A DNA stretch of 64,000 nucleotides, from positions 930,001-994,000 of the forward strand of contig CAWCBA010000002.1 of NCBI GenBank assembly GCA_963793675.1, given 5' to 3'. Positions 45,970 through 54,458 of the stretch are shown here, piece after piece. Made by a program: the position numbers and the translations under genes. Each line of letters begins with the position of its first letter. The first letter of the stretch is position 1. The DNA is from RPQJ01 sp963793675. Its GTDB lineage: Bacteria; Pseudomonadota; Gammaproteobacteria; Steroidobacterales; Steroidobacteraceae. The notes under the pieces are model-generated. The model was not told the origin of the DNA. It ran no database searches and saw nothing but the letters and a program-made list of their open reading frames with translations.

Positions 45970-47145
45970 GTGCTGACGCCGTTCTTCTACACGCTGCGCG
46001 AGGCGGGCGTGCCGGCGTCGGTCACGGAGTACCTGACGCTGCTCGCTGCGCTGCAGCGCGGCCTCGCCAACTTCAGCGTCAACGATTTCTATTTCCTGGC
46101 GCGCACCACGCTGGTCAAGGACGAGAAGCATTTCGACCGCTTCGACAAGGCGTTCACGCAGTATTTCAAGGGCATCGAGCAGTCGTTCGAGAACCTGCAG
46201 CAGGCGCTGCCCGAGGACTGGCTCAAGCTGCTCGCGGAACGGCACTTCACGCCGGAGGAAATGGCACAGATCCAGGCGCTCGGCGGCTGGGACAAGCTGC
46301 TCGAGACGCTCAAGCAGCGGCTGGAGGAGCAGAAGGGGCGGCACGAAGGCGGCAACAAATGGATCGGCACCGGCGGCACGTCGCCGTTCGGTCACGGCGG
46401 CTACAACCCCGAGGGCATCCGCATCGGCGGGCCGGGCGGCAAGGGCAAGGCCGTCAAGGTCTGGGAGCGCCGTGACTACCGCAACCTCGACGACAACGTC
46501 GAACTCGGCACGCGCAACATCAAGGTGGCGCTGCGCAAGCTGCGCCGCTTCGCGCGCGAGGGCGCGGCGGACCAGTTCGACATCGACGGCACGATCTCGG
46601 CAACGGCCCGCAATGCCGGGCTGCTCGACCTGAAGTTCCAGCCTGAACGCCACAATGCGCTCAAGCTGCTGTTGTTCTTCGACGTCGGCGGCTCGATGGA
46701 AAGCCACGTCCGCGTCTGCGAGGAACTGTTCTCGGCTGCGCGCGGCGAGTTCAAGCACCTCGAATACTTCTACTTCCACAACTTCATCTACGAATCGGTG
46801 TGGAAGGACAGCCGGCGCCGGCACGGCGAGCGCACGACGCTGTTCGACATCCTGCGCAAGTACCAGCCCGACTACCGCGTCATCTTCATCGGCGACGCGA
46901 GCATGAGCCCGTACGAGATCATGCAGCCGGGCGGCAGCATCGAGCACTGGAACGAGGAGGCAGGCGCAGTCTGGCTGCAGCGGCTGACGCAGCGCTTCCA
47001 GCGCTTCGCCTGGCTCAACCCCGAGCCGCAGGACCGCTGGGACTACGTGCAGTCGATCGGGATCGCGCGGCAACTGCTGGCGGAGCGGATGTATCCGCTC
47101 ACGCTGCACGGGCTCGACGACGCCATTCGCGCGCTCAAGGCGTAA
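45970..47145 (+). CDS. VWA domain-containing CoxE-like protein
   Basis: A 391-residue partner of the upstream MoxR ATPase. The N-terminal half is helical (AALQRGLANFSVNDFYFLAR, then a glycine-rich linker GGTSPFGHGGYNPEG). The C-terminal half is a von Willebrand A fold. The MIDAS reads LLFFDVGGSMESH, with DVGGS in place of the classic D-x-S-x-S, so the middle serine is a glycine. VIFIGDASMSPYEI supplies a later MIDAS aspartate. The DVGGSM form is common in this subfamily and probably still binds metal. Start GTG 45970. Confidence 0.85.
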   Translation: MLTPFFYTLREAGVPASVTEYLTLLAALQRGLANFSVNDFYFLARTTLVKDEKHFDRFDKAFTQYFKGIEQSFENLQQALPEDWLKLLAERHFTPEEMAQIQALGGWDKLLETLKQRLEEQKGRHEGGNKWIGTGGTSPFGHGGYNPEGIRIGGPGGKGKAVKVWERRDYRNLDDNVELGTRNIKVALRKLRRFAREGAADQFDIDGTISATARNAGLLDLKFQPERHNALKLLLFFDVGGSMESHVRVCEELFSAARGEFKHLEYFYFHNFIYESVWKDSRRRHGERTTLFDILRKYQPDYRVIFIGDASMSPYEIMQPGGSIEHWNEEAGAVWLQRLTQRFQRFAWLNPEPQDRWDYVQSIGIARQLLAERMYPLTLHGLDDAIRALKA

Positions 47146-47440
47146 TTGTCGCGGGCGCTTGGCTGCGACGTTGCGGCGCGATCGGTCGCGATCGTGACGG
47201 CATGATGCGTACGAAATATCTGGCAGCAGCATGCGAGCGATCGGTCCGGGGCCTTTGCCCGAGCTTGGAAAGGCAGACACGCGCTCGGGCAAAGGCCCCG
47301 GACCAAGTCGCTCGCGAGACGACGCGCGCATCGTCGAGACTCTCGATCGTGCCGTTGCAGGCTACGAGTGCCGCTTCACAAGCGACCGGCCCGGGACCGG
47401 CGCCGGGCGCTCCGCGACCGAGTGCACCGAGTGCAGCGAC
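47146..47440. other. Spacer between convergent VWA and peroxiredoxin genes
   Basis: 295 bp with no coding character. It holds the large palindrome described separately (47233-47315). The remainder is GC-rich with short repeats of CGTCGAGACTCTCGATCG type. Nothing else recognised. Confidence 0.5.
47233..47315. repeat. Large near-perfect palindrome between convergent genes
   Basis: Left arm 47243-47264 (GGTCCGGGGCCTTTGCCC plus GAGC) and right arm 47283-47304 are exact complements over 22 nt. An outer pair, GCGAGCGA at 47233-47240 and TCGCTCGC at 47308-47315, extends the stem; the loop is 18 nt. It lies between the stops of the VWA and peroxiredoxin genes, the same type of position as the palindrome at 28621. 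It probably acts as a bidirectional terminator or is an inserted palindromic unit. Confidence 0.75.
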
Positions 47441-48046
47441 TCAGCGCCCGCCCTTGCTGTCCGCAGCGGCGGCGGCCTTCAGCGCCTTGATGTCCGCGAG
47501 CACGACCTGCGAATGGCCTTCCGGATTGACCGACTCGTAGTGCTTGGCGACGCGGCCCTGCGGGTCGATGATGAAGGTGTCACGGCGCGCCATCTCCATC
47601 ACGCCCATGTAGGTCTTCAGCACGCCGTAGCTCCTGGTCACGGCCTTGTCGGAGTCAGCGAGGATCGTGAACGGCAGGCTGTGCTTCTCGGCGAACTCCT
47701 TGTGCGAGGCGACCTCGTCGACGCTGATGCCGAGGATCACCGCGCCTTCCTTGTTGAAGGCGAATATGTTGTCGCGGAAGCCGCAGGCCTGCGTAGTGCA
47801 GCCTGGCGTGTCGTCCTTCGGGTAGAAGTACAGGGCGACCCACTTGCCCTTGTAGTCGGCCAGCGAGTGCCACTTGCCCATCTGGTCCTGCAGCTTGAAA
47901 GCGGGGGCGGGCTTGCCCACGGCGGGCGCCACGCCGTCTGCCAGGGCCGGGCGGCTGCCTGCCAGCAGGGTCGCGAACGCAAGGGCAAGTGCCGGCAGCA
48001 GGGTGGCCAGAGCGGGAACTCCACGGCGAGACAGTGCGCGATTCAT
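47441..48046 (-). CDS. Exported peroxiredoxin of the Bcp/PrxQ type
   Basis: A 201-residue thiol peroxidase. The active site YPKDDTPGCTTQACGFRDN holds the peroxidatic cysteine and a resolving cysteine five residues later, the PrxQ arrangement. Unlike cytoplasmic Bcp, it carries an N-terminal signal peptide (ATLLPALALAFATLLAGSRP, cleavage near ALADG), so it should work in the periplasm against peroxides. A periplasmic thiol donor would be required. ATG 48046. It converges with the VWA gene across the palindrome. Confidence 0.88.
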   Translation of the reverse strand: MNRALSRRGVPALATLLPALALAFATLLAGSRPALADGVAPAVGKPAPAFKLQDQMGKWHSLADYKGKWVALYFYPKDDTPGCTTQACGFRDNIFAFNKEGAVILGISVDEVASHKEFAEKHSLPFTILADSDKAVTRSYGVLKTYMGVMEMARRDTFIIDPQGRVAKHYESVNPEGHSQVVLADIKALKAAAAADSKGGR

Positions 48047-48214
48047 CGGATTCTCCGGTGAGGGGCTGAAAAAGCGCGGGTTCGCGCCAACACATACTAG
48101 ACTTCCGCAGCAGGAGAGTCAGCGAGGTGACCTTGTCGAGCCCCCCATTGCCGACCCGGGCCGCGCCGACCGGATGACGCGACCAACTACGTCTTCTTCG
48201 CCGACCGCGACGCT

Positions 48215-49321
48215 TTGGTTTTGTCCGGAGGCGGGGCGCGGGGTGCGTACCAGGTCGGGGTGCTGAAGGCGATCGTCGAATGGCTGCCGGAGGACGCCCC
48301 GTGCCCGTTCGAGGTGCTCGTGGGCACCTCGGCCGGCGCGTTGAACGCGGCGGCCATCGGCGCCCGCGCTCATTCGTTGCGTGAAGCGGTGCAATCGCTC
48401 GAAGATGTCTGGTCCAACTTCCGTGTCGAGCAGGTCGTGCGGTCCGGTTCACTGTCGATGTTGCGCTCCGGTCTCCACTGGATGGTCTCGCTGCTCTCGG
48501 CCGGCTGGATCGCCAAGCCCCCGCGTTCGCTGTTCGACACGACGCCGCTGCACGAACTGCTCGCACGCGTCGTGCCCCTGGACCAGATTCCCGTGCAGAT
48601 CGCGGCGGGCCGGTTGCACGCGCTGGCCGTCTCGACGACGAGTTACACGACCGGGCAGGCCGTCGCGTTCTTCGACGGGGCGGAGGGCATCGAGGGCTGG
48701 CACCGGGTGAGCCGCGCCGGGCGCAGGCGTCGCATCGACCTCGACGTGCTGATGGCCAGTGCCGCGATCCCGTTCATCTTCCCGGCCTGGAGCGTCGACG
48801 ACAACCACTACGGCGACGGCGCGATGCGCCAGCTGGCTCCGCTCAGTCCCGCCGTTCACCTCGGTGCGAACCGGGTGCTGGTGATCGGGACACGCGGGAG
48901 TGCCGCCGCCACCCCGCCGACCGGGGCCTTCACGCAGGCGCCACCGAGCCCGGCTCACCTGCTGGGCTTCGTGCTCGACTCGTTGTTCACGGACGGCCTG
49001 TCGATCGACCTCGAGCGCCTCAACCAGATCAATCGTTTGATCGTCGCGGCGGGCCACACCGAACATCGGCCGATCCGCGCGACGGTGATACAGCCGAGCG
49101 TCGATCCGACCGTGATCGCGATGAAACACGAACGCCGCATGCCCCGCAGCATCCGCACGTTGCTGCGTACGATGGGCGCCTACGAGGCGCGCGGCGGGTT
49201 GCTGGTCAGTTACCTGCTGTTCGACAAGGCGTACACCTGCGAACTGATGGCGATGGGCTACGCCGACGCACAGGCGCAGCGCGCGGAGATCGTTCCCTAC
49301 CTCGCGCCCTGGGCTACCTGA
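48215..49321 (+). CDS. Patatin-like phospholipase (start uncertain)
   Basis: A serine lipase/acyl hydrolase. The oxyanion motif SGGGARGAYQVGVL, nucleophile elbow VLVGTSAGALNAAA (G-x-S-x-G) and the catalytic aspartate in YGDGAMRQLAPL (D-G-A/G) form a complete Ser-Asp dyad. TTG 48215 puts the oxyanion loop only four residues from the start, which is too tight. Upstream codons NYVFFADRDALVL look like real protein, and ATG 48174 lies one frame off, so a frameshift or missing start just upstream is likely. The 3' end overlaps the convergent mgtE stop by 8 nt. Confidence 0.82.
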   Translation: MVLSGGGARGAYQVGVLKAIVEWLPEDAPCPFEVLVGTSAGALNAAAIGARAHSLREAVQSLEDVWSNFRVEQVVRSGSLSMLRSGLHWMVSLLSAGWIAKPPRSLFDTTPLHELLARVVPLDQIPVQIAAGRLHALAVSTTSYTTGQAVAFFDGAEGIEGWHRVSRAGRRRRIDLDVLMASAAIPFIFPAWSVDDNHYGDGAMRQLAPLSPAVHLGANRVLVIGTRGSAAATPPTGAFTQAPPSPAHLLGFVLDSLFTDGLSIDLERLNQINRLIVAAGHTEHRPIRATVIQPSVDPTVIAMKHERRMPRSIRTLLRTMGAYEARGGLLVSYLLFDKAYTCELMAMGYADAQAQRAEIVPYLAPWAT

Positions 49322-50675
49322 GCACCAGGGTGCCGAGCCCGAGGAGCGAGGCGAACCCGATCACGTCGGTGACCGTCGTCACGATGACGCCACCCGCGAC
49401 CGCGGGATCGACGCCGAATCGCTTCAGTGCCAGGGGCACCGTCACGCCGGCAAGTGCAGCCGCGAACAGGTTCACGACCATCGCCGCGAAAATCACCAGC
49501 GCGATGCGCCACTGGTGGAACCAGAGCCAGGATACGAACGCCACGACGGTGGCCCAGGCGAGCCCGTTCAGCAGCGCAACGGCGATCTCCTTGGTGAGCA
49601 GCCAGCGCGCGTTCGCACGCTCGATCTGGCCCAGTGCGAGGCCGCGCACGATCAGCGTCAGCGTCTGCGTGGCGGCGACGCCACCCATGCTGGCCACGAT
49701 CGGCATCAGCACGGCGAGCGCCACGATCTGCTGAATGGTGGCTTCGAACAGGCCGACGACCCACGCCGCCAGGAACGCCGTGACGAGATTGATGCCCAGC
49801 CACACGCCGCGACGGCGCGCGCTCGGCACGACGGGCGCGAACATGTCAGCGTCCTCGTCGAGGCCCGCCATGCTCATCACGGAGTGCTCGGCCTCGTCGC
49901 GGATCACGTCCACGACGTCGTCGATCGTGATGCGGCCGAGCAGGCGGCCTTCGTCCGCCGAAACGACGGCGGCCGACACGAGGTCACGGTCCTGGAACAG
50001 GCTCGCGACCTCGGTGGCAGGTGTCGCCGGGGGAATGCCGTCGACGTCCGAGTCCATGACTTCGCCGACCGTGCGTTCCGGGTCTTCGGTCAGCAGTCGT
50101 GTCAGGTGCAGCACGCCGAGATACCGGTCGTGGCGGTTCACGACGAAGAGCGCGTCGGTCTTCTCCGGAATCTCGCCGCGCATGCGGAGATAGCGCAATA
50201 CGGTCTCGAGCGTCACGTCCGGGCGCACGCTGACCGTATCGGTGTTCATCAAGCCGCCGGCGGTGTCGTCTTCGAAACCGAGCACGGCGCTCAGGCGGTC
50301 GCGGTCCTGCGAGTCCATCGACCGCAGCACCTGCTGGTTGACGTTCTCCGGCAGGTCGCGCAGCAGGTCGGCGAGGTCGTCGACTTCGAGGCCTTCGGCG
50401 GCCGCGACGAGTTCCTCGGTTTCCATGTCGCGGATCAGGCCCGCGCGAACTTCCTCGTTGAGCTCGACGAGCACGTCGCCTTCGAATTCGGGGTCGACGA
50501 GGTCCCAGACGACGGCACGCTGGGTCGGCGGCAGGGATTCGAGCAGCGACGCGACTTCCGCCGGGTGCATCGAATTGACCAGCCGGTGCACCTGACGCAT
50601 CGTGCCCTCGTCGAGGGCGCGCTTGAGCGCCTCGAGGCGTGTCGGGGTACGGCGTGGCTGCAGCTCGGCGTTCAT
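49314..50675 (-). CDS. mgtE: Magnesium transporter MgtE
   Basis: A 453-residue inner-membrane Mg2+ channel. The N-domain of superhelical repeats (LLESLPPTQRAVVWDLV) is followed by a CBS pair around residues 135-260 (TDALFVVNRHDRYLGVLHLT; GRITIDDVVDVIRDEAEH). Five membrane segments follow, starting RRGVWLGINLVTAFLAAWVV and including PIVASMGGVAATQTLTLIVR (the P-x-x-x-x-x-GGN/V-A-x-Q-T pore motif). ATG 50675 is chosen over upstream open sequence, which lies in the repeat. It follows rapZ on the same strand, with the AGGAAGG mirror hairpin between them. Confidence 0.93.
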   Translation of the reverse strand: MNAELQPRRTPTRLEALKRALDEGTMRQVHRLVNSMHPAEVASLLESLPPTQRAVVWDLVDPEFEGDVLVELNEEVRAGLIRDMETEELVAAAEGLEVDDLADLLRDLPENVNQQVLRSMDSQDRDRLSAVLGFEDDTAGGLMNTDTVSVRPDVTLETVLRYLRMRGEIPEKTDALFVVNRHDRYLGVLHLTRLLTEDPERTVGEVMDSDVDGIPPATPATEVASLFQDRDLVSAAVVSADEGRLLGRITIDDVVDVIRDEAEHSVMSMAGLDEDADMFAPVVPSARRRGVWLGINLVTAFLAAWVVGLFEATIQQIVALAVLMPIVASMGGVAATQTLTLIVRGLALGQIERANARWLLTKEIAVALLNGLAWATVVAFVSWLWFHQWRIALVIFAAMVVNLFAAALAGVTVPLALKRFGVDPAVAGGVIVTTVTDVIGFASLLGLGTLVLR

Positions 50676-50685
50676 CGCCGGGATG

Positions 50686-50847
50686 ATAGGGGGAGGAAGG
50701 AGGAAGGCGAGGAAGGGCAGGAAGGTCAGGAAGTGAAGAGTACGGAAGTGCTTCCGAGTCCGACTACCGGATGCTGCAGTCCTGCTCCTTCCTGGCCTTC
50801 CTGGCCTTCCTGGCCTTCCTGACCTTCTTCTCCTTCCTCCCCCCTCA
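50686..50847 (-). repeat. (AGGAAGGCC)n mirror hairpin between rapZ and mgtE
   Basis: On the gene strand the repeat starts at the rapZ stop (TGA, 50847-50845) with GGGGGGAGGAAGG and four AGGAAGGCC-like units. A loop of about 50 nt contains CTGCAGCATCCGGTA. The complementary CTTCCTGACCTTCCTGCCC units then run to about 50690, about 15 nt before the mgtE ATG. The loop word CTGCAGCATC is shared with the complement of the loop at 42500-42525, linking this to the TTAGGGG hairpins. Confidence 0.8.
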
Positions 50848-51717
50848 CTCGTGCCGACGGCTCGTGAGGTCGCGATGGCGGACGAGCGCGACACCTTCGG
50901 CTCCGCGGAAATGCGCAGCCAGGCGCTCGGCCAGGTACACGGAACGGTGCTGGCCGCCGGTGCAGCCGACGGCGACGGTGAGATAGCTGCGATTGGACCG
51001 CACCAGCGACGGCAGCCAGCGTGCGATGAAGTCACGCACGTCCTCGAAGAACCGGTTCACCTCGGCCTCCTTGTCGAGGAAGCGCGCGACCAGCTCATCA
51101 CGGCCTGTCAGCTCCCTCAGGGCCGGATCCCAGTAAGGGTTCGGCAGCGCGCGCGCGTCGAACACGAAGTCCGCGTCGTCGGGCAGACCATGCCGATAGG
51201 CGAACGACTGGAACAGGAGCGACGGCCCGGACTTCGCGCGGTCGACCACGCGTTCCCGGATCAGTTCGCGCAGTTCGTGCACCGACAGTCGTGAGGTGTC
51301 GATCGTCAGGTCGGCCGCATTGGCGAGCGGTGCCAGCAGCCGTTCTTCCTGCTCCAGGGCTTCGATGAGCCCCACGCCGTGGCGGGTCAGAGGATGCCTG
51401 CGCCGCGTTTCGCTGAAGCGCTTGAGCAGCGTCTCGCTGTCGGCGCGCAGGAACAGCGTCTCGCAGGCGATGCCGCTCTTGCGCAGCGTCTCGACCAGCC
51501 GCGGCACCTCGGCGAGGTCTTCAGGGCGATTGCGCGCATCGACGCCGACGGCCGTCTCGCGGTACGTGGATTCGCTGGTGCGGACGGTATAGGCGATGAA
51601 TCCAGGCAGGAGGCCTGCCGGGATGTTGTCGACGCAATAGAAGTCGAGGTCCTCCAGCATGTCGAGCGCGACGCTCTTGCCGGATCCGGACAGGCCGCTG
51701 ACCACGATCAATCGCAT
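50845..51717 (-). CDS. rapZ: RNase adapter protein RapZ
   Basis: A 290-residue P-loop protein that in enterobacteria presents GlmZ sRNA to RNase E and so tunes glucosamine-6-phosphate synthesis. Walker A is VVSGLSGSGKSVALDMLEDL; FYCVDNIPAGLLP, RRRHPLTRHG and VAVGCTGGQHRSVYLAERLA (the C-terminal RNA-binding motif) are canonical. ATG 51717. In the usual cluster it lies downstream of rpoN, hpf and ptsN; ptsN is absent between hpf and rapZ here. Confidence 0.94.
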   Translation of the reverse strand: MRLIVVSGLSGSGKSVALDMLEDLDFYCVDNIPAGLLPGFIAYTVRTSESTYRETAVGVDARNRPEDLAEVPRLVETLRKSGIACETLFLRADSETLLKRFSETRRRHPLTRHGVGLIEALEQEERLLAPLANAADLTIDTSRLSVHELRELIRERVVDRAKSGPSLLFQSFAYRHGLPDDADFVFDARALPNPYWDPALRELTGRDELVARFLDKEAEVNRFFEDVRDFIARWLPSLVRSNRSYLTVAVGCTGGQHRSVYLAERLAAHFRGAEGVALVRHRDLTSRRHE

Positions 51718-51783
51718 CTGACGCCACCACCCCTGCGCAGAACGCCTACCCGATCGGATTGTCGCCGGAATCAGGGTCCGCTG

Positions 51784-52110
51784 TCAGGGTGATATCTCCG
51801 TACCGTGACGGTGTCGTGCCGCCTGCGGGTCACGGTGCTTTTCCTTGTGGCGGCGCACCTGCTCGTCGAGCTTGTCCGCGAGGAGGTCGATGGCGGCATA
51901 CATGTCGTCGTGGACGGCGGCGGCATGCACCGTGCCGCTGGAGAGGCGGATCGTGGATTCGGCTGCGTGTCGCAGCTTCTCGACCGTGAGCGTGCACTGC
52001 ACGTCGATGACGCGGTCGCAGTGCCGCAGGATGCGTGCAATCTTCTTCTCGACATAACTCCGCAGCGGCGGCGTGATCTCGACGTGGTGTCCGCTCAGGT
52101 TGACTTGCAT
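51784..52110 (-). CDS. hpf: Ribosome hibernation promoting factor, short form
   Basis: A 108-residue HPF/YfiA-family protein that docks in the 30S mRNA/tRNA channel and promotes inactive ribosome dimers in slow growth. It begins MQVNLSGHHVEITPPLRSYV with IARILRHCDRVIDVQCTL and ends in a basic tail after LADKLDEQVRRHKEKHRD. The long C-terminal dimerisation domain is absent. ATG 52110 has AAGGACGGGA upstream and lies 83 nt after rpoN, its standard neighbour. Confidence 0.92.
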   Translation of the reverse strand: MQVNLSGHHVEITPPLRSYVEKKIARILRHCDRVIDVQCTLTVEKLRHAAESTIRLSSGTVHAAAVHDDMYAAIDLLADKLDEQVRRHKEKHRDPQAARHRHGTEISP

Positions 52111-52193
52111 CGTCCCGTCCTTCTGTTGATTTATGTGCTGCCTCTGGTCAATTTGATCGCGCCAGCGGGATTCGGTTCCCGCCGGCCCCGTAT

Positions 52194-53663
52194 TCATGCA
52201 TGGGCACGGGCGGCCGTCTGCCTGCGCTCGCTCGACGCCGCGAGGCCGAGGGCCTCGCGGTACTTGGCGACTGTCCGCCTTGCCACCTTCACGCCTTCGT
52301 CCGCCAGCATCGTCGCCAGCTGGGCGTCGCTCAGCGGCTTCCTGGGGCTTTCGTCCGCGATCAGCTTGCGGATGCGGGCGCGGATGGCGACCGACGAGAT
52401 GTCCTCGCCGCCGGCGCCGGAGACGTGGCTGGAGAAGAAATACCGGAACTCGAAGATGCCGCGTGGCGTGTGCATGTACTTGCCCGTCGTCACGCGCGAG
52501 ATCGTCGACTCGTGCATCGACACGGCCTCGGCCACGTCGCGCAGGATCATGGGTTGCATGGCCTCGTCGCCGCGCTCGAGGAACGCTGCCTGTCGCTGGA
52601 CGATCGAGCGGGCCACCTTCAGCAGCGTCTCGTTGCGGATCTCCAGGCTGCGGATGAGCCAGCGGGCTTCCTGCAGTTGTGCACGCAGCGACGCGTAATC
52701 GGGGGAACGCGAGACGAGGCCCGCGTAACCCTGGTTCACCCGCAGGCGAGGCACCGAGCCCGCATTGAGTTCGACGGCCCATCCCTGCTCGGTGCGGCGC
52801 ACGAAAACGTCGGGGACGACGTATTCGGGTTGCGCGCCCTCGAACGCCGAGCCCGGGCGCGGATGGCAGCTGCGCACCAGCGAAAGCGCAACCTGCAGTG
52901 AATCCTCGTCGGCGCCGAGCGCGCGGCGCAGCGAGGCGGGGTCGTTGTCCGCGACGGACTGGAGATGGTCGCGCGCGATGGCGATCGCGAGATCGCGTCC
53001 CGGCGTGTCTTCGTCCAGCTGCGCGAGCTGGAGGGTCAGGCATTCGCTCAGCGTGCGGGCGCCGACGCCTGCCGGATCGAGCGTCTGCACCAGCGCCAGC
53101 ACCTGTTCGACCTCCGCCTCGGTGACTGGCAGGTCGACGCTCAGGTCCCGGGCGATCTCGGCCGTCGTCTGGGTGAGGTAGCCGTCGTCGTTCAACGCGT
53201 CGATGATCGCCTCGCCGACCCAGACCTGGCGCGGATCGAGCGGGCTGATTTCGAGCTGCCAGACCAGGTGCTGGTGCAGGTCGCGGCCGCGTTCATCGGT
53301 GAATTCGAGTGGGCGGTCGTCGTCGTCGGAGCGGGACCCGTCGCCGGACGGCGTCGAGGACTCGGCCCAGGGGTCTTCCATCTCGACGATGACGTCGTCC
53401 GGGGCGGGTTCGTCGGATTCGGAGGTTTCGCCGCCATCCGCGGACTCGGTTTCGGCCTCGCCCGCGGGCGTGACCTGGTCGAGCGAGGTGAGGTCGATCG
53501 AGTCGTCCTCTTCCTGCTCGAGCATGACGTTGGTCTCGAGCGCCTCCATCACCTGTGCCTGCAGTTCGAGCACGGGTAGCTGCAACAGCTTGATGGCCTG
53601 CTGCAGCTGCGGGGTCATCGTGAGCTGCTGACCTAGCTTGAGTTGCAGGGCCGGCTTGAGCAT
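52194..53663 (-). CDS. rpoN: RNA polymerase sigma-54 factor
   Basis: A 489-residue alternative sigma factor requiring AAA+ activators. Region I is glutamine-rich (LKLGQQLTMTPQLQQAIKLL). An acidic region II (DSIDLTSLDQ through EMEDPWAE) precedes the core-binding domain (LDPRQVWVGEAIIDALNDDG). The RpoN box ARRTVAKYREALGL is near the C-terminus. Length and order are normal. It lies 60 nt downstream of lptB in the conserved lpt-rpoN-hpf arrangement. Confidence 0.95.
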   Translation of the reverse strand: MLKPALQLKLGQQLTMTPQLQQAIKLLQLPVLELQAQVMEALETNVMLEQEEDDSIDLTSLDQVTPAGEAETESADGGETSESDEPAPDDVIVEMEDPWAESSTPSGDGSRSDDDDRPLEFTDERGRDLHQHLVWQLEISPLDPRQVWVGEAIIDALNDDGYLTQTTAEIARDLSVDLPVTEAEVEQVLALVQTLDPAGVGARTLSECLTLQLAQLDEDTPGRDLAIAIARDHLQSVADNDPASLRRALGADEDSLQVALSLVRSCHPRPGSAFEGAQPEYVVPDVFVRRTEQGWAVELNAGSVPRLRVNQGYAGLVSRSPDYASLRAQLQEARWLIRSLEIRNETLLKVARSIVQRQAAFLERGDEAMQPMILRDVAEAVSMHESTISRVTTGKYMHTPRGIFEFRYFFSSHVSGAGGEDISSVAIRARIRKLIADESPRKPLSDAQLATMLADEGVKVARRTVAKYREALGLAASSERRQTAARAHA

Positions 53664-53723
53664 TGACGAAGCGACGTTCGAAGCGAAAACGGGGCTGGCG
53701 CGGGTGGCCTCGCGCCAGCCGTG

Positions 53724-54458
53724 TCAGAGACGGAAATCCTGGCCCAAGTAGACCTCACGCACCTGAGGATTGGCAAGAATCTCTTCTGCCGAACCGGACG
53801 CGATCACACTTCCGGCGCTGACGATGTAGGCGCGGCTGCAGATGCCGAGCGTTTCGCGCACATTGTGGTCGGTGATCAGCACGCCGATGTTGCGTGAACT
53901 GAGGTGGCGGATGATGCGCTGGATGTCGATGACCGAAATCGGATCCACGCCCGCGAACGGTTCGTCGAGCAGGATGAAACGCGGCTCCGCGGCCAGGGCG
54001 CGCGCGATCTCGACGCGCCGGCGCTCGCCGCCCGACAGGCTCATGCCGCTGCTCGACCGGATGTGGCCGATGTGCAACTCCTCGAGCAGCGAATCCAGCG
54101 CCGCAAGGCGCGCGTCGTCGTCGTCGAGGTCGGCCCGCATCTCGAGGATCGCCATGATGTTGTCCTCGACCGACAGTTTGCGGAACACCGACGCCTCCTG
54201 CGGCAGGTAGCCCACGCCCAGCTGGGCGCGGCGGTACATCGGCAGGCGCGTCAGTTCCTTGTCGTCGAGGTGGATGCGGCCTTCATCGCACGGCACCAGG
54301 CCCACGATCATGTAGAAGGCGGTGGTCTTGCCGGCACCGTTCGGGCCGAGCAGTCCGACGACCTCGCCGGAGGTGACCTCGAGCGACAGCTCCTTCACCA
54401 CCTGCCGCGAGCGATAGCTCTTGCCCAGCCCCTCGGCGCGCAGCCGGCTGGTCGTCAT
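53724..54458 (-). CDS. lptB: LPS export ABC transporter ATPase LptB
   Basis: A 244-residue ATPase powering LPS extraction with LptFGC. Walker A is VVGLLGPNGAGKTTAFYMIV; the Q-loop is VGYLPQEASVFRKLSVEDNI; the signature is MSLSGGERRRVEIARALA; Walker B is FILLDEPFAGVDPISV; ITDHNVRET has the switch histidine. PQEASVFRKL is an LptB-specific stretch. ATG 54458 overlaps the lptA TGA (ATGA), so the two are translationally coupled. Confidence 0.96.
   Translation of the reverse strand: MTTSRLRAEGLGKSYRSRQVVKELSLEVTSGEVVGLLGPNGAGKTTAFYMIVGLVPCDEGRIHLDDKELTRLPMYRRAQLGVGYLPQEASVFRKLSVEDNIMAILEMRADLDDDDARLAALDSLLEELHIGHIRSSSGMSLSGGERRRVEIARALAAEPRFILLDEPFAGVDPISVIDIQRIIRHLSSRNIGVLITDHNVRETLGICSRAYIVSAGSVIASGSAEEILANPQVREVYLGQDFRL

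Noticed and set aside
45244..47331. 695-codon open frame antisense to the MoxR and VWA genes
   Set aside because: Low-complexity Val/Glu/Arg/Leu composition, no domains, and it opposes two well-supported genes.
49515..50822. 435-codon plus-strand frame opposite mgtE
   Set aside because: Antisense shadow that also reads through the AGGAAGG repeat. No start or domain support.
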